From: an uncultured Sphingomonas sp.
GTDB taxonomy: Bacteria; Pseudomonadota; Alphaproteobacteria; Sphingomonadales; Sphingomonadaceae
Direction of reading: 5' to 3'
Assembly (NCBI RefSeq): GCF_936927845.1
Contig: NZ_CAKZHV010000060.1
Span: 205,663-269,662, forward strand
DNA length: 64,000 nucleotides
The notes under the pieces were generated by a model. That model was given only the letters and a program-made list of their open reading frames with translations. It had not been told where the DNA came from and made no database searches. Made by a program: the position numbers and the translations under genes. How positions within the stretch are numbered: position 1 is the stretch's first letter; every line of letters begins with the position of its first letter. Positions 1 through 10,303 of this stretch are shown here, piece by piece.

Positions 1-1639
1 ATTCCATCAACGTGCCAAAGTCGCCGGCGAGCTCGGGCTGGATCGTCGCGACCTCGCCCGCCATCACCTCGCCGGTCGAGCCGTCGATCGTGACGGTGTC
101 GCCCTCGCGCACCTCGCGCCCCGCGACGCGCATCACCTTGGCTTTGGCGTCGATCGAGATCGATCCCGCGCCCGAGACGCAGGGGCGACCCATGCCGCGC
201 GCGACGACCGCGGCGTGGCTGGTCATCCCGCCGCGCGCGGTCAGGATGCCCTTCGCCGCGTGCATGCCGTGGATGTCCTCGGGGCTGGTTTCGGTGCGGA
301 TCAGGATCACCGACTTGCCCTCGCCGGCGTGGCGCTCTGCGATGTCGGCGTCGAACACGGCCTCTCCGCTGGCGGCACCCGGCGAGGCGGGAAGCCCCTT
401 GGTCAGCACGTCGCGCTTGGCCTCAGGGTCGAGTGTCGGGTGGAGCAACTGGTCGAGCGCCTGCGGGTCGACGCGCGCGACCGCCTCCTCACGGGTGATC
501 AGCCCCTCGTTCGCCATATCGACCGCGATCTTGAGCGCCGCCTTGGCGGTGCGCTTGCCCGAGCGGGTCTGGAGCATCCAGAGCTTGCCCTGCTGTACCG
601 TGAACTCGATGTCCTGCATGTCGCGGTAGTGCGTCTCGAGCCGGTCGAACACGCCCGCCAGCTCGGTATAGACCTCAGGCAGCGCTTCTTCCATCGAGGC
701 GGGCTTGGCGCCGGCCTCCTCGCGCGCGGCCTTGGTCAAATACTGCGGCGTGCGGATGCCCGCGACGACGTCCTCGCCTTGGGCGTTGATCAGGAACTCG
801 CCATAGTATGCGCGGTCGCCCTTGGACGGATCGCGGGTGAAGGCGACGCCGGTGGCGCTGGTGTCCCCCATGTTGCCGAACACCATCGCCTGAACGTTGA
901 CCGCGGTGCCCCAATCGGCGGGAATGTCGTTCAACCGGCGATAGACCTTGGCGCGATCCGACTGCCACGAGCCGAAGACGGCGCCGACCGCACCCCAGAG
1001 CTGGTCGTGCTCGTCTTGCGGGAACGGCTTGCCCCATTGCTGCTCGACCAAGCCCTTGTACTCGTCGACGAGCGCACGCAGGTCGTCGGCGGAGAGTTCG
1101 GTATCGAGCGTGTAGCCGCGGTCTTCCTTCAAGATTTCCAGCGCTTCCTCGAACGCGCCGTGGTCGAGTTCGAGCACCACGTCGGCGTACATTTGGATGA
1201 AGCGGCGGTAGCTGTCCCAGGCGAAGCGCGCGTCACCGCTGGCGGTGGCCAGGCCCTCGACGGTGCGGTCGTTCAATCCGAGGTTGAGGACGGTATCCAT
1301 CATGCCGGGCATCGAGACGCGCGCGCCCGAGCGGACCGAAACGAGCAGCGGATCGGCGGCGTCACCGAACTTCTTGCCCGTCACCTCCTCGATGTGCGCG
1401 ATGCCGGCGGCGACTTCGTCGCGCAGACTGTCGGGGAAGCGTTCGCCCTCCTCGTAGTAGCGCGTGCACATCTCGGTCGAGATGGTGAAGCCGGGGGGGA
1501 CGGGCAGACCGATCGAGGCCATTTCGGCGAGGTTCGCGCCCTTGCCGCCGAGCAGGTTCTTCTGCCCCGCCTTACCCTCCGACGTGCCGCCGCCGAAGCG
1601 GTAGACGTATTGGACCTTCTCGCTTGCCCCGTTGGCCAC
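1..1639 (-). CDS. ppdK: Pyruvate, phosphate dikinase (C-terminus cut by window edge)
   Basis: Interconverts pyruvate, ATP and phosphate with PEP, AMP and diphosphate in the cytoplasm. The reading frame starts at GTG 1639 and stays open to base 1, giving about 546 residues of a protein normally near 890. The N-terminal ATP-grasp part shows GGKGANLAEM and SVRSGARVSMPGMMDT. The phosphohistidine domain lies near positions 195-245 with GGMTSHAAVVARGMG, whose His is the phosphorylated residue. No ATG is available at the N-terminus, so GTG is taken as the start; residue 2 onward matches the usual family beginning. It lies downstream of glyS on the same strand, a common sphingomonad arrangement. Identity is firm; the missing third lies left of the window. 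Confidence 0.97.
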   Translation of the reverse strand, partial: MANGASEKVQYVYRFGGGTSEGKAGQKNLLGGKGANLAEMASIGLPVPPGFTISTEMCTRYYEEGERFPDSLRDEVAAGIAHIEEVTGKKFGDAADPLLVSVRSGARVSMPGMMDTVLNLGLNDRTVEGLATASGDARFAWDSYRRFIQMYADVVLELDHGAFEEALEILKEDRGYTLDTELSADDLRALVDEYKGLVEQQWGKPFPQDEHDQLWGAVGAVFGSWQSDRAKVYRRLNDIPADWGTAVNVQAMVFGNMGDTSATGVAFTRDPSKGDRAYYGEFLINAQGEDVVAGIRTPQYLTKAAREEAGAKPASMEEALPEVYTELAGVFDRLETHYRDMQDIEFTVQQGKLWMLQTRSGKRTAKAALKIAVDMANEGLITREEAVARVDPQALDQLLHPTLDPEAKRDVLTKGLPASPGAASGEAVFDADIAERHAGEGKSVILIRTETSPEDIHGMHAAKGILTARGGMTSHAAVVARGMGRPCVSGAGSISIDAKAKVMRVAGREVREGDTVTIDGSTGEVMAGEVATIQPELAGDFGTLME

Positions 1640-1864
1640 CGTGATCGTCTCCTGATGCTTTATTGTTGCAACGCGGCATAGGCCCGGATGGGTGCGATGG
1701 CCAGTGGGATGGCGGCGGGGCGTGCGGGCTGGTGACACGTGCGGAATGGCGCGGAGACAGTGGTTTGCGCGGTGGTGTTGCGGGAACGTGCGACGGTAAG
1801 ATTCTTGCGAAGTTGAGGAAGTTGAGGTTCACGCGCGTTTTTTGCGCGCGGCTCCACTTCGCTG

Positions 1865-1994
1865 TCTCCCCTCTCTGATCAGGGAGGGGTTGGGATGGGT
1901 CAGGTGCGCTCGGGTAGGGCTGGCATGCAGCCGCTGCCCCTCACCCTCCCACCCGGCTTTGCCGGGCGGGCCCCTCCCTTTCCCCGGTGGGGAG
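1865..1994. repeat. GC-rich palindromic intergenic repeat
   Basis: The 430-nt gap between ppdK and glyS holds no gene. It contains stacked short palindromes: a CCCTC/GAGGG type stem around 1865-1889, a CCGGCTTTGCCGG stem near 1950, and a CCCCGGTGGGG stem at the end. The same building blocks (CTCCCC stems joined to a GCTTTGC or GCTTCGC loop) recur at 3219-3345 inside glyS and at 45741-45828. I infer a dispersed repeat family with a possible role in transcription termination. Confidence 0.6.
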
Positions 1995-2067
1995 TTCCGG
2001 GCCGATTGTGCCCCCGGCACAATCTCAACATCGCGGGGCGATGTTGACCCGGAACTGGGTCATGCGG

Positions 2068-4484
2068 TTACCCCTCGATCCTGGAGAAGTCGGCGACGGT
2101 GTGGACGGAGGCGCGGACGCGGGCGAGGAGGTTCAGGCGCGCGGCACGCTTGGCCGCGTCGGGGTCGTTGACGGTGACGGTCTCAAAGAACGCGTCGATC
2201 GGTGCTCGCAGGCTAGCGAGCGCCGCCATCGCCGCCTCGAAATCCTCCGCCTCGACCGCGCGGGCGGCGGCGGGTTCGGCGGCGTCGAGCGCGGCGATCA
2301 GCGCGGCTTCGTCCTTCTCGGGCGTGTAGGACAGCGGTTCTCGCGCGACCGGAGCGGACGCGTCGACGCCTTCCTTTTTCAGGATGTTGGCGGCGCGCTT
2401 GTAGCCGGCGAGCAGGTTGGCGCCGTCGTCGGTCGTGACGAACGATTGCAGCGCGCGGACGCGGGCGAGCAGGCGGACGAGATCGTCCTCGCCGCCGAGT
2501 GCGAACACCGCGTCGATCAGGTCGTGGCGGACGCCGGCCTCGCGTTGCTGGACCTTGAGGCGGTCGGCGAAGAAGTCGAGGACATTGGCGACAAGGCTGT
2601 TAAACCCGTTACCCTTTTGGCCGAAAGGACGAATTATTTCTGTCAGCTCATCTTCCAAGGCAGAGCTTGGATGCTTACGAATTATCTCCTCTAACGCACG
2701 AACATAGCCAAGATCAGGAGTAGCTCTGTCTAGAGCGGCATACAACTCCTCTAGAAGGCTGCTTTTGGCTTTGATCCGCTGAGTGTCAGCCTTAATCCGA
2801 TCCCCCATTTGAGAGAGGACAGGCACAGAAGCTCTAATAGTTGCTGTACTCAGACGAAGCCTAATTTGAGAATCTTGAAGTTGCGATAGTACTCCCAGAC
2901 AGGCCCGCCTCAGCGCAAAGGGATCGCGAGACCCTGATGGCCTTTGATTGATAACAAAAAAACCAACCAACGTATCCAGCTTGTCCGCCAAACTCACCGC
3001 GACCGTGACCGGGGCGGTGGGGACGTCGTCGCCCTGCCCGACTGGCTTGTAATGGTCGCGGATCGCTTCGGCGACCTGGGGGTCCTCGCCTTGCGCGGCG
3101 GCGTAATAGCCGCCCATCAGGCCTTGTAGCTCGGGGAACTCGCCGACCATGCCGGTGACGAGGTCGGCCTTGCACAGGCGCGCGGCGCGTTCGGCGAGGT
3201 CGGCGAGGTGCGCCTTATCCTCCCCAGCATGGGGAGGGGGACCGTCCGCAGGACGGTGGAGGGGGGTGGCCTCGGGGGGTAACGCTGGGGGCTCTCCCCC
3301 TCCACCAGCTTCGCTGGTCCCCCTCCCCGGTTCGGGAAGGATATTTCCGCCTCCGACGATACCTTCCTCGACCAGCCAGCGGGCGAGTTTGGCGACGCGG
3401 TCTACCTTGTCGGCGACGGTGCCTAGCTTCTCGTGGAAGACGATCTTCTCAAGCTTCTTTGCCTGGTCCTCCAGCGGCACCTTGAGGTCCGTGTCGTAGA
3501 AGAAGCGCGCGTCGGAGAGGCGGGCGGCTAGGACCTTGCGATTGCCCTCGACGATCTTCGCGCCGCCGTCGGTGGCGTCGATGTTGGCAGTGCAGATGAA
3601 GGCGTTGGCGAGTTTGCCCTGCCCGTCCCGGCAGACGAAATACTTCTGGTTCACGCGCGCGGTGAGCTGGATCACTTCCGGCGGCACGTCGAGGAAGGCG
3701 GGGTCGAAGCGGCCGAGCAAGGGCACAGGCCATTCGGTCAGGCCAGCGTTCTCCGCGACCAGTCCCTCGTCGGGGACGAGTTCCAGCCGCGCGTCCGCCG
3801 CGAGCGCCTGGGCGCGGGTGCGGATCGTCGCGGCGCGCTCGTCCTGGTCGACGATGACGTGGCACATGCGCAGCTTGTCGGCGTAATCGGCGGCCGAGCC
3901 GATCGTGATCGCGCCGGGATGGTGAAAGCGGTGGCCGTAGGTGACCGCACCGCTGTCGATCCCCGCGATCGCGACGGGCACCACCTCCTCGCCGAACAGC
4001 GCGACGATGCCGTGCAGCGGGCGGACCCAGCGCAGAGACTCGGTCGAGGCGGACGCATCGCCCCAGCGCATCGACTTGGGCCAGGGAAAGGCGCGGATGA
4101 TCGCGGGGATGGCGTCTGCGAGCACGTCGGCGGTGGCGCGGCCGGGCTTCTCGGTCACCGCAAAGAAGACGCCGCCCCGCTCGGTCAGTTGCTCGCGTGT
4201 CAGGCCGGTCTTGCGCAGGAAGCCGTCGAGCGCCTGCGGCGGGGCGCTGGTCTTCGGGCCCTTCACCTCCTCGCTGACTGCCTCAGTCGCCAGCGGCAGG
4301 TCGCGCGCGATCAGGGCGAGGCGGCGCGGGGTGGCGTAGGTGACGATCTCGGACGCCGACAGGCCGGCGCGGGCGAGTTCGGCGGCGAACAGGCGCGACA
4401 AATCCTCGCGTGCCTTCGCCTGCATCCGCGCGGGGATCTCCTCCGAGCGGAGTTCGAGCAGGAAGTCGTTCTGGGTGGCGGGGT

Positions 4485-4488
<4 letters not shown>
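2068..4488 (-). CDS. glyS: Glycine--tRNA ligase beta subunit, with two internal oddities
   Basis: Beta subunit of the heterotetrameric bacterial glycyl-tRNA synthetase; it binds tRNA-Gly. The N-terminus reads NDFLLELRSEEIPARM, followed by the core HGIVALFGEE and NQKYFVC segments and a C-terminal anticodon-binding domain (HDLIDAVFALGG). The start is GTG 4488, overlapping the glyQ stop by 4 nt (GTGA). At 806 residues it is longer than the usual 690-720. Residues about 380-427 (3211-3345) are a Pro/Gly-rich insert encoded by stacked palindromes. Residues about 499-629 (2600-2990) are encoded by DNA of clearly lower GC than the flanks, running from the GFF..SGSRDPFALRR motif into a long stretch before LDFFADRLK. 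The frame is intact throughout, so the gene is probably functional. Confidence 0.95.
3211..3345. repeat. Palindromic repeat inserted in frame within glyS
   Basis: Consecutive perfect stems are visible: CCTCCCCA-GCA-TGGGGAGG (3219-3237), ACCGTCC-GCA-GGACGGT (3241-3257) and ACCAGC-TTC-GCTGGT (3304-3318), the last flanked by CCCCCTCC. The block keeps the glyS frame and interrupts the conserved run from LARWLVEEGIV to LAERAARLCKADLV, which are close together in ordinary GlyS. It resembles the intergenic repeats of this window at 1865-1994 and 45741-45828. Edges are estimated from where the protein stops resembling the family. Confidence 0.75.
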
Positions 4489-5408
<920 letters not shown>

Positions 5409-5540
5409 GACGCGCGGTGCTCTGGCGCAAGCGTGCGGGCGAGGCAAGGCGATGGGACGCGTCCCGTTCGGGGGCGGTTCAGTTGCGGGTGGCATAGACG
5501 CACCGCATATCCGCGCTTCCCTTGCCCGAAGGCCGCTTGC

Positions 5541-6446
5541 ATGACCCCCGTGATGAAGACCCTGACCTCCGCCTTCGCACTGCTGCTGGCGCTGCCCGCC
5601 TGCGCCAAGCAGGCGCCCGCCCCCGCGGTCGCGACCAAGGATGCCGATCCGGCATTGTGGGTGGTGAAGGACGCGGACACGACGATCTACCTGTTCGGGA
5701 CGATCCACGTGCTGAAACCCGGCCTCACCTGGTTCGACGAGGCGGTGAAGACCGCGTTCGACAAGTCGAACACGCTGGTGCTCGAGATGGTCGAGCCCGA
5801 CCAGGCGACCGAGCAGAAGATCGTGCTGGCGAAGGCGTTCGCGCCCGACCAGCCCGCGCTCAGCACGCAGGTGTCGGACAAATACCGCCAGACGCTGGTG
5901 ACGACGATGGCAGCGGGCAAGGTGCCGCCTGCGACCTATGAGAAGATGCGGCCGTGGTTCGCCGCGGTCACGTTGTCGCTGCTGCCGGTGCAGAAATCGG
6001 GCTATGGCGCGGCGAACGGGCCGGAGCAGGTGCTGTCGGCGGCGGCGAAGGCGGCGAACAAGCCGGTCGTCGGGCTGGAAACGTTCGAAGGGCAGCTCGG
6101 CATCTTCGACGGCCTGTCGAAGCCCGCGCAGGTGAAATTGCTGGAAAGCACGATCGACGAACTGCCGACCGCGAATGCGACGATGGACAAGATGGTCGAC
6201 GACTGGTCGCGCGGCGACCCCGATGCGCTGGCGCGCGAGATGAACAAGGGGCTGAAGGACTCGCCCGAGGTCGCCAAGGCGCTCCTGACCGACCGCAACA
6301 AGCAATGGGCGGGCTGGATCGCGGAGCGGATGCGGACGCCGGGCACCGTGTTCATTGCGGTCGGCGCGGGTCATCTGGCGGGCGCGAACAGCGTGCAGGA
6401 GCAGTTAAAAGCGTACAAGCTCGACGCGGTGCGGGTGAAATACTGA
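5541..6446 (+). CDS. TraB/GumN family lipoprotein
   Basis: A 301-residue protein of the TraB/GumN (TIKI-like) family, whose members are putative metalloproteases or bear that fold; the bacterial role is not settled. The N-terminus is a lipoprotein signal with lipobox LPAC (Cys about residue 21). Conserved family motifs are YLFGTIHVL near residue 50 and VFIAVGAGHLAG near the C-terminus. ATG 5541 is used; an ATG four codons later would also give a signal peptide. The gene is divergent from glyQ and its promoter must lie in the roughly 130 bp between them. Confidence 0.9.
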   Translation: MTPVMKTLTSAFALLLALPACAKQAPAPAVATKDADPALWVVKDADTTIYLFGTIHVLKPGLTWFDEAVKTAFDKSNTLVLEMVEPDQATEQKIVLAKAFAPDQPALSTQVSDKYRQTLVTTMAAGKVPPATYEKMRPWFAAVTLSLLPVQKSGYGAANGPEQVLSAAAKAANKPVVGLETFEGQLGIFDGLSKPAQVKLLESTIDELPTANATMDKMVDDWSRGDPDALAREMNKGLKDSPEVAKALLTDRNKQWAGWIAERMRTPGTVFIAVGAGHLAGANSVQEQLKAYKLDAVRVKY

Positions 6447-6607
6447 GCTGCTCCGCCCTACCGAGCTTAGAGGGATGGCGGCGTGGAGGTGGGCGCTCCT
6501 GCCCAGCCTTGCCTTTTAGCCCTTGCCCAGCTATGCGCGCCGGCTTCCGGTCATGGTCATCCCTGGAGGCGTGACGGGAAGCACTTACACGAATTTCGGA
6601 GCATATC

Positions 6608-7297
6608 ATGAGCGACACTCTTACGCTCGCAGCCGAGACGCGTGACCGGGTTGGCAAGGGAGCCTCTCGTTCGCTGCGTCGCGAAGGCCGCGTCCCCGCC
6701 GTCATCTACGGTCAGAACCGCGAACCGACCGCGATCCACCTCGAGGAAAAGGCGCTGGTCAAGGCGCTGTCGACCGGTCACTTCTTTACCACCGTGGTGA
6801 CGCTGAACGGCCAGCGCACGCTGCCCAAGGACGTGGCGTTCCACCCCGTCACCGATCGTCCGGTCCACGTCGACTTCCTGCGCATCGGTGCGCACGAGAC
6901 GGTGACCGTGCAGGTGCCGGTGACCTTCACCGACGAAGACGAGTCGGCCTATCTGAAGCAGGGCGGCGTGCTGAACGTCGTGCGCCACGAGATCGAGGTG
7001 ACTTGCGACGCGGCGAACATCCCGACCGAGATCGCGATCAGCCTGAAAGGCCGCGAGATCGGCGATTCGATCCACATCAGCGACGTGGCGCTGCCGAACG
7101 GCGTCGAGCCGTCGATAGACGACCGCGACTTCACCGTTGCGACGATCGTGCCGCCGACGGTCCCGACCGCCGAGGACGAGGCGCTCGACGCCGAGGTCGC
7201 CGAGACGCAGGCCGCCGAGCATGCCGAAGCGACCGACGAGGCCGCCGAGGGTGACGACGCCGGCACCGACGCCGACGGCGAGAAGTCGGAGGGCTGA
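6608..7297 (+). CDS. rplY: 50S ribosomal protein L25/general stress protein Ctc
   Basis: Binds 5S rRNA in the large ribosomal subunit. This is the long Ctc-type form (229 residues): an L25 domain (residues 1-95, LRREGRVPAVIYG) followed by a beta-rich C-domain and an acidic Ala/Asp/Glu tail (about 195-229). GGAG lies shortly upstream of ATG 6608. It is followed by a clear terminator and then pth; the rplY-pth pair is a widespread bacterial order. Confidence 0.97.
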   Translation: MSDTLTLAAETRDRVGKGASRSLRREGRVPAVIYGQNREPTAIHLEEKALVKALSTGHFFTTVVTLNGQRTLPKDVAFHPVTDRPVHVDFLRIGAHETVTVQVPVTFTDEDESAYLKQGGVLNVVRHEIEVTCDAANIPTEIAISLKGREIGDSIHISDVALPNGVEPSIDDRDFTVATIVPPTVPTAEDEALDAEVAETQAAEHAEATDEAAEGDDAGTDADGEKSEG

Positions 7298-7332
7298 TCC
7301 CCTCGCACCGGCGGAGACGCGGGTGAGCCATA

Positions 7333-7369
7333 AAAAGGGGCAGGCGGGCGCAAGCTCCCCTGCCCTTTT
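7333..7369 (+). terminator. Rho-independent terminator after rplY
   Basis: AAAGGGGCAGG pairs with CCTGCCCTTTT (one G-U pair) around a loop of about 14 nt, ending in a TTTT run. It lies 35 nt past the rplY stop and would separate rplY transcription from pth. Confidence 0.85.
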
Positions 7370-7406
7370 CTGTTGATGGCCTCGTTCTCGTTAGGAGATG
7401 ATTGAC

Positions 7407-7976
7407 GTGCAATTGTGGGTGGGGCTCGGCAATCCGGGCGCGCAATATGCGATGCATCGCCACAATGTCGGCTTCATGGCGGTGGATGCGATCGCCGAGG
7501 TCCACGGCTTCGCCGCGCCGGCCAAGAAGTTTCAGGGCTGGGTGCAGGAAGGCCGCATCGGCACGACCAAGGTCATGCTGCTCAAGCCGGCGACCTTCAT
7601 GAACGACAGCGGGCGCAGCGTCGGCGAGGCAATGCGCTTCTACAAGCTTGGCGTGGACGCACTGACGGTCTTCCACGACGAGCTCGACCTCGCGCCGATG
7701 AAGGTCAAGGTGCGCACCGGCGGCGGGCTTGCCGGGCACAACGGGCTGCGCTCGATCGACCAGCACCTGGGGCCTGAGTTCCGCCGCGTGCGGCTGGGCA
7801 TCGGGCATCCCGGGCACAAGGACCGGGTGAGCGGCTATGTGCTGGGCAATTACGCCAAGGCCGAGATCGATACGCTGTCCGACATGCTCGGCGCGGTTGC
7901 GGGGGAAGCGGAGTGGCTGGCGCAGGGTGACGACGTGCGCTTCATGAACGACGTCGCGCTACGCATGGCGGACTAG
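7407..7976 (+). CDS. pth: Peptidyl-tRNA hydrolase
   Basis: Releases tRNA from prematurely dropped peptidyl-tRNA. The 189-residue protein has the Pth1 signature: VGLGNPG, the catalytic His in RHNVGFMAVD, KPATFMNDSG, VFHDELDL and GGGLAGHNGLRS. GTG 7407 is chosen because AGGAG at 7393-7397 is 9 nt upstream of it, whereas ATG 7398 would directly abut the ribosome site; the GTG start also gives the standard family N-terminus (MQLWVGLGNPG). It converges with the GGDEF gene, the two overlapping by 4 nt. Confidence 0.96.
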   Translation: MQLWVGLGNPGAQYAMHRHNVGFMAVDAIAEVHGFAAPAKKFQGWVQEGRIGTTKVMLLKPATFMNDSGRSVGEAMRFYKLGVDALTVFHDELDLAPMKVKVRTGGGLAGHNGLRSIDQHLGPEFRRVRLGIGHPGHKDRVSGYVLGNYAKAEIDTLSDMLGAVAGEAEWLAQGDDVRFMNDVALRMAD

Positions 7977-9181
7977 GCGACCAGACGACGCGTGGGGTCC
8001 GAAGTCGCGACGCTGCGCGGCGGCGTTGCACCAGCACCGTTGAACAGCGGCGAGGCGCAGATCAGCCGGTTTCGCCCTAGTGCTTTCGCGACATAGAGCG
8101 CGCGGTCGGCGGCCGAGAGCAGCGCGTCGAGATCGCCGCCGTCGCTGCCGGCTTGGGCGAGCCCGATGCTGACGGTCGCGGTGACGACCACGCCGTCGCC
8201 GTGATCGGTACGGTTCGCGAAACGCGCGGCGATGCGCTCGCCCAGCGCCTTGGCCGCGGCAAGGTTGACGTCGGGCAGCAAGGCGGCGAACTCCTCGCCG
8301 CCCAACCGCGCGAGCGTGGCGGTTCCGTCCGTCTCATCGCGCATCACCTGCGCGAACGAGCGCAGCACCGCGTCGCCCGCGGCATGGCCGTGCGCGTCGT
8401 TGATCGCCTTGAAATGATCGAGGTCGAACGCCAGCAGCGTTGCGGTGCGATCACCGCGCAGCATCCGCGCGCCCGCCTCGAACAAGCCTTGCCGGTTGGT
8501 CAGCCCGGTCAGGAAATCGGTCCGCGAGGCGGCAAGCAGGTCGCGCTGCGCTTCCTCGCGCACCAGACCAACCAGGGTCATCGGCATCGCCACCGAGTAG
8601 AGCACGCCCTCGTACATCGTGATCTTGGACGCGAGGGCGATCACCGCGTCGCCGCCGCGCGTCGCGAGCAGCGGCAGCACAAACACGCGCGCGGCATAGA
8701 TCGCGGTGTGCATCGCGGGCAGCAGGATTGCGAGCGGGCGCGTGCGCAACCGCCTGAGCGCGCGGTTGCGTACGAGCTCGAACACGGTCAGCGCGCTCGC
8801 GATCATGATCGGCAGCCCGGCGGCGTGTTGCCAGAATGCGTAGCGCTCAGCCCCACCCGCCACGATCCAGCCGGTGGCAAGGGCCAGCACGAGCAGCACC
8901 GAGCTGCGCAGATACCGCCGACCGTCGAGCGCGCCGACGCCGTTCAACACCAGCAGATAACCGGTGACGATCACGAGGTTGCTGGCAGCCCAGCCGGACG
9001 CGCCGGGCAGATGGGTGCGCGCGACCGCGATGCTGCACCCGACGGCAAGCGTCGTCCATCCCGCCGCCCAGATCAGCAGCGGCCGCCGCCGCCAGCGCCC
9101 GAAACTCTCCCACACCGTCAGCGCCGCACTCACGAGCAACGTGCCGATGATCAGCGAATAAAGGGTGGCGAGGTCGATCAT
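7973..9181 (-). CDS. Membrane-bound diguanylate cyclase (GGDEF)
   Basis: Predicted to make cyclic di-GMP from two GTP at the inner membrane. Seven or so hydrophobic segments fill the first 220 residues, then a GGDEF domain follows (TDFLTGLTNRQGLFE, FDLDHFKAINDAHGHAAGD, RLGGEEFAALLP). The active motif is intact as GGEEF. The allosteric I-site RxxD is absent: the aligned residues read DGTA, so product inhibition through that site is not expected. ATG 9181 is used; a TTG at 9193 has a better-spaced GAGG and cannot be excluded. No EAL domain. Confidence 0.92.
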   Translation of the reverse strand: MIDLATLYSLIIGTLLVSAALTVWESFGRWRRRPLLIWAAGWTTLAVGCSIAVARTHLPGASGWAASNLVIVTGYLLVLNGVGALDGRRYLRSSVLLVLALATGWIVAGGAERYAFWQHAAGLPIMIASALTVFELVRNRALRRLRTRPLAILLPAMHTAIYAARVFVLPLLATRGGDAVIALASKITMYEGVLYSVAMPMTLVGLVREEAQRDLLAASRTDFLTGLTNRQGLFEAGARMLRGDRTATLLAFDLDHFKAINDAHGHAAGDAVLRSFAQVMRDETDGTATLARLGGEEFAALLPDVNLAAAKALGERIAARFANRTDHGDGVVVTATVSIGLAQAGSDGGDLDALLSAADRALYVAKALGRNRLICASPLFNGAGATPPRSVATSDPTRRLVA

Positions 9182-9322
9182 GCCTCGATGCAATCGCTAC
9201 CTCACACGCGGCGAAGAAGCCGTTAACGCACGCTCACACTTCCTTACACATCCGCCGCGATTGCGCGGGACACACGGCGGCGTCGCGCACGTTCAGTGGC
9301 GATGTGCGAGGGGAACATAGAC

Positions 9323-10273
9323 GTGACTGACCTGGACCGGATCGTCGCCGAGGTAGCGGACGAGATCGCGGTAAACGCCGCAACGATCGAGCGCGAGGCG
9401 GATGCGAAGGAGCCAGGCGCGACCCCCGGACCGCTGGGAATCGCGGTTGCGCTGCCCGATGGACGTGTGTTGTGCGGCGGCGACACCGCCACGCGCTTTC
9501 CGATCCAGAGCATCTCCAAGGTATTCGCGCTCGAGGTCGCGCTATGCGCGATCGGTGACGCCGTGTTCGAACGTGTCGGGCGCGAACCCTCGGGCGATCC
9601 GTTCAACTCGATCGTCGAGCTGGAGCGCAACGACGGCATCCCGCGCAACCCGTTCGTCAACGCGGGCGCGCTGGTGACGGTCGACGTGGTCGGTGAGGCG
9701 ATGAAGGGCGCGGGCGCGCACGGTGCGGTGGTCGACCTGATCGCGCATCAGCTCGGGGTCGACCGCGTCGCGCTCGACGATGAGGTGCTGGAGAGTGAGA
9801 CGAGCGGCGGCGATCTGAACCGTTCGATGCTGAGCTTCATGAAGCATCACGGCAACCTGCGCGGCGACCCCGACCAGGTGCTGCGCCGCTATGTCGCGCA
9901 ATGCGCGGTGTCGCTCAACTGCGCCGAACTGGCGCGCGCCGGACGGTTCCTGGCGCGGACGCGGCTGAAGAAGGACGAGTCAGGTGAGAATGGCGCGAAG
10001 AACAACGCCCGTGCGACACGGATGCGCCACCTGCTGGCATTGATGATGACGTGCGGGCATTACGACGCCTCGGGCGACTTCGCGCTGCGCGTCGGGCTAC
10101 CGGCCAAGAGCGGGGTCGGCGGCGGCATCCTGGCGATCGCACCCGAAGTGGCCTCGTTCGCGGTATGGTCGCGCAACCTCGACCAGAACGGCAATTCGAT
10201 TCAGGGCGTCCACGCGCTGGAAATGCTGGCGGCGCGCACCGGCTGGTCGGTGTTCGGCCCGCCGCGCCCCTGA
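9323..10273 (+). CDS. glsA: Glutaminase
   Basis: Hydrolyses glutamine to glutamate and ammonia in the cytoplasm. It belongs to the serine-dependent beta-lactamase-like glutaminase family: the Ser-x-x-Lys motif is seen in IQSISKVF, with NPFVNAGAL, a Tyr in RRYVAQC, and KSGVGGGI near the C-terminus. GTG 9323 is preferred because GAGGGG sits 9 nt before it; GTG 9296 and ATG 9302 are in frame upstream without a ribosome site. The length of 316 residues is normal. It stands alone between a divergent GGDEF gene and a convergent globin operon. Confidence 0.94.
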   Translation: MTDLDRIVAEVADEIAVNAATIEREADAKEPGATPGPLGIAVALPDGRVLCGGDTATRFPIQSISKVFALEVALCAIGDAVFERVGREPSGDPFNSIVELERNDGIPRNPFVNAGALVTVDVVGEAMKGAGAHGAVVDLIAHQLGVDRVALDDEVLESETSGGDLNRSMLSFMKHHGNLRGDPDQVLRRYVAQCAVSLNCAELARAGRFLARTRLKKDESGENGAKNNARATRMRHLLALMMTCGHYDASGDFALRVGLPAKSGVGGGILAIAPEVASFAVWSRNLDQNGNSIQGVHALEMLAARTGWSVFGPPRP

Positions 10274-10303
10274 AGCAACACCGCGCCCGAAGCCGCGCTG
10301 CAA

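Noticed and set aside
215..1681. 488-residue open frame antisense to ppdK
   Set aside because: It is the mirror of the ppdK reading frame; the translation is Arg/Val/Asp-biased with no motif, while the minus strand has all PPDK signatures.
5409..6374. N-terminal extension of glyQ across the TraB/GumN gene
   Set aside because: The extension is low-complexity and antisense to a clear lipoprotein gene; GlyQ homology begins just after ATG 5408.
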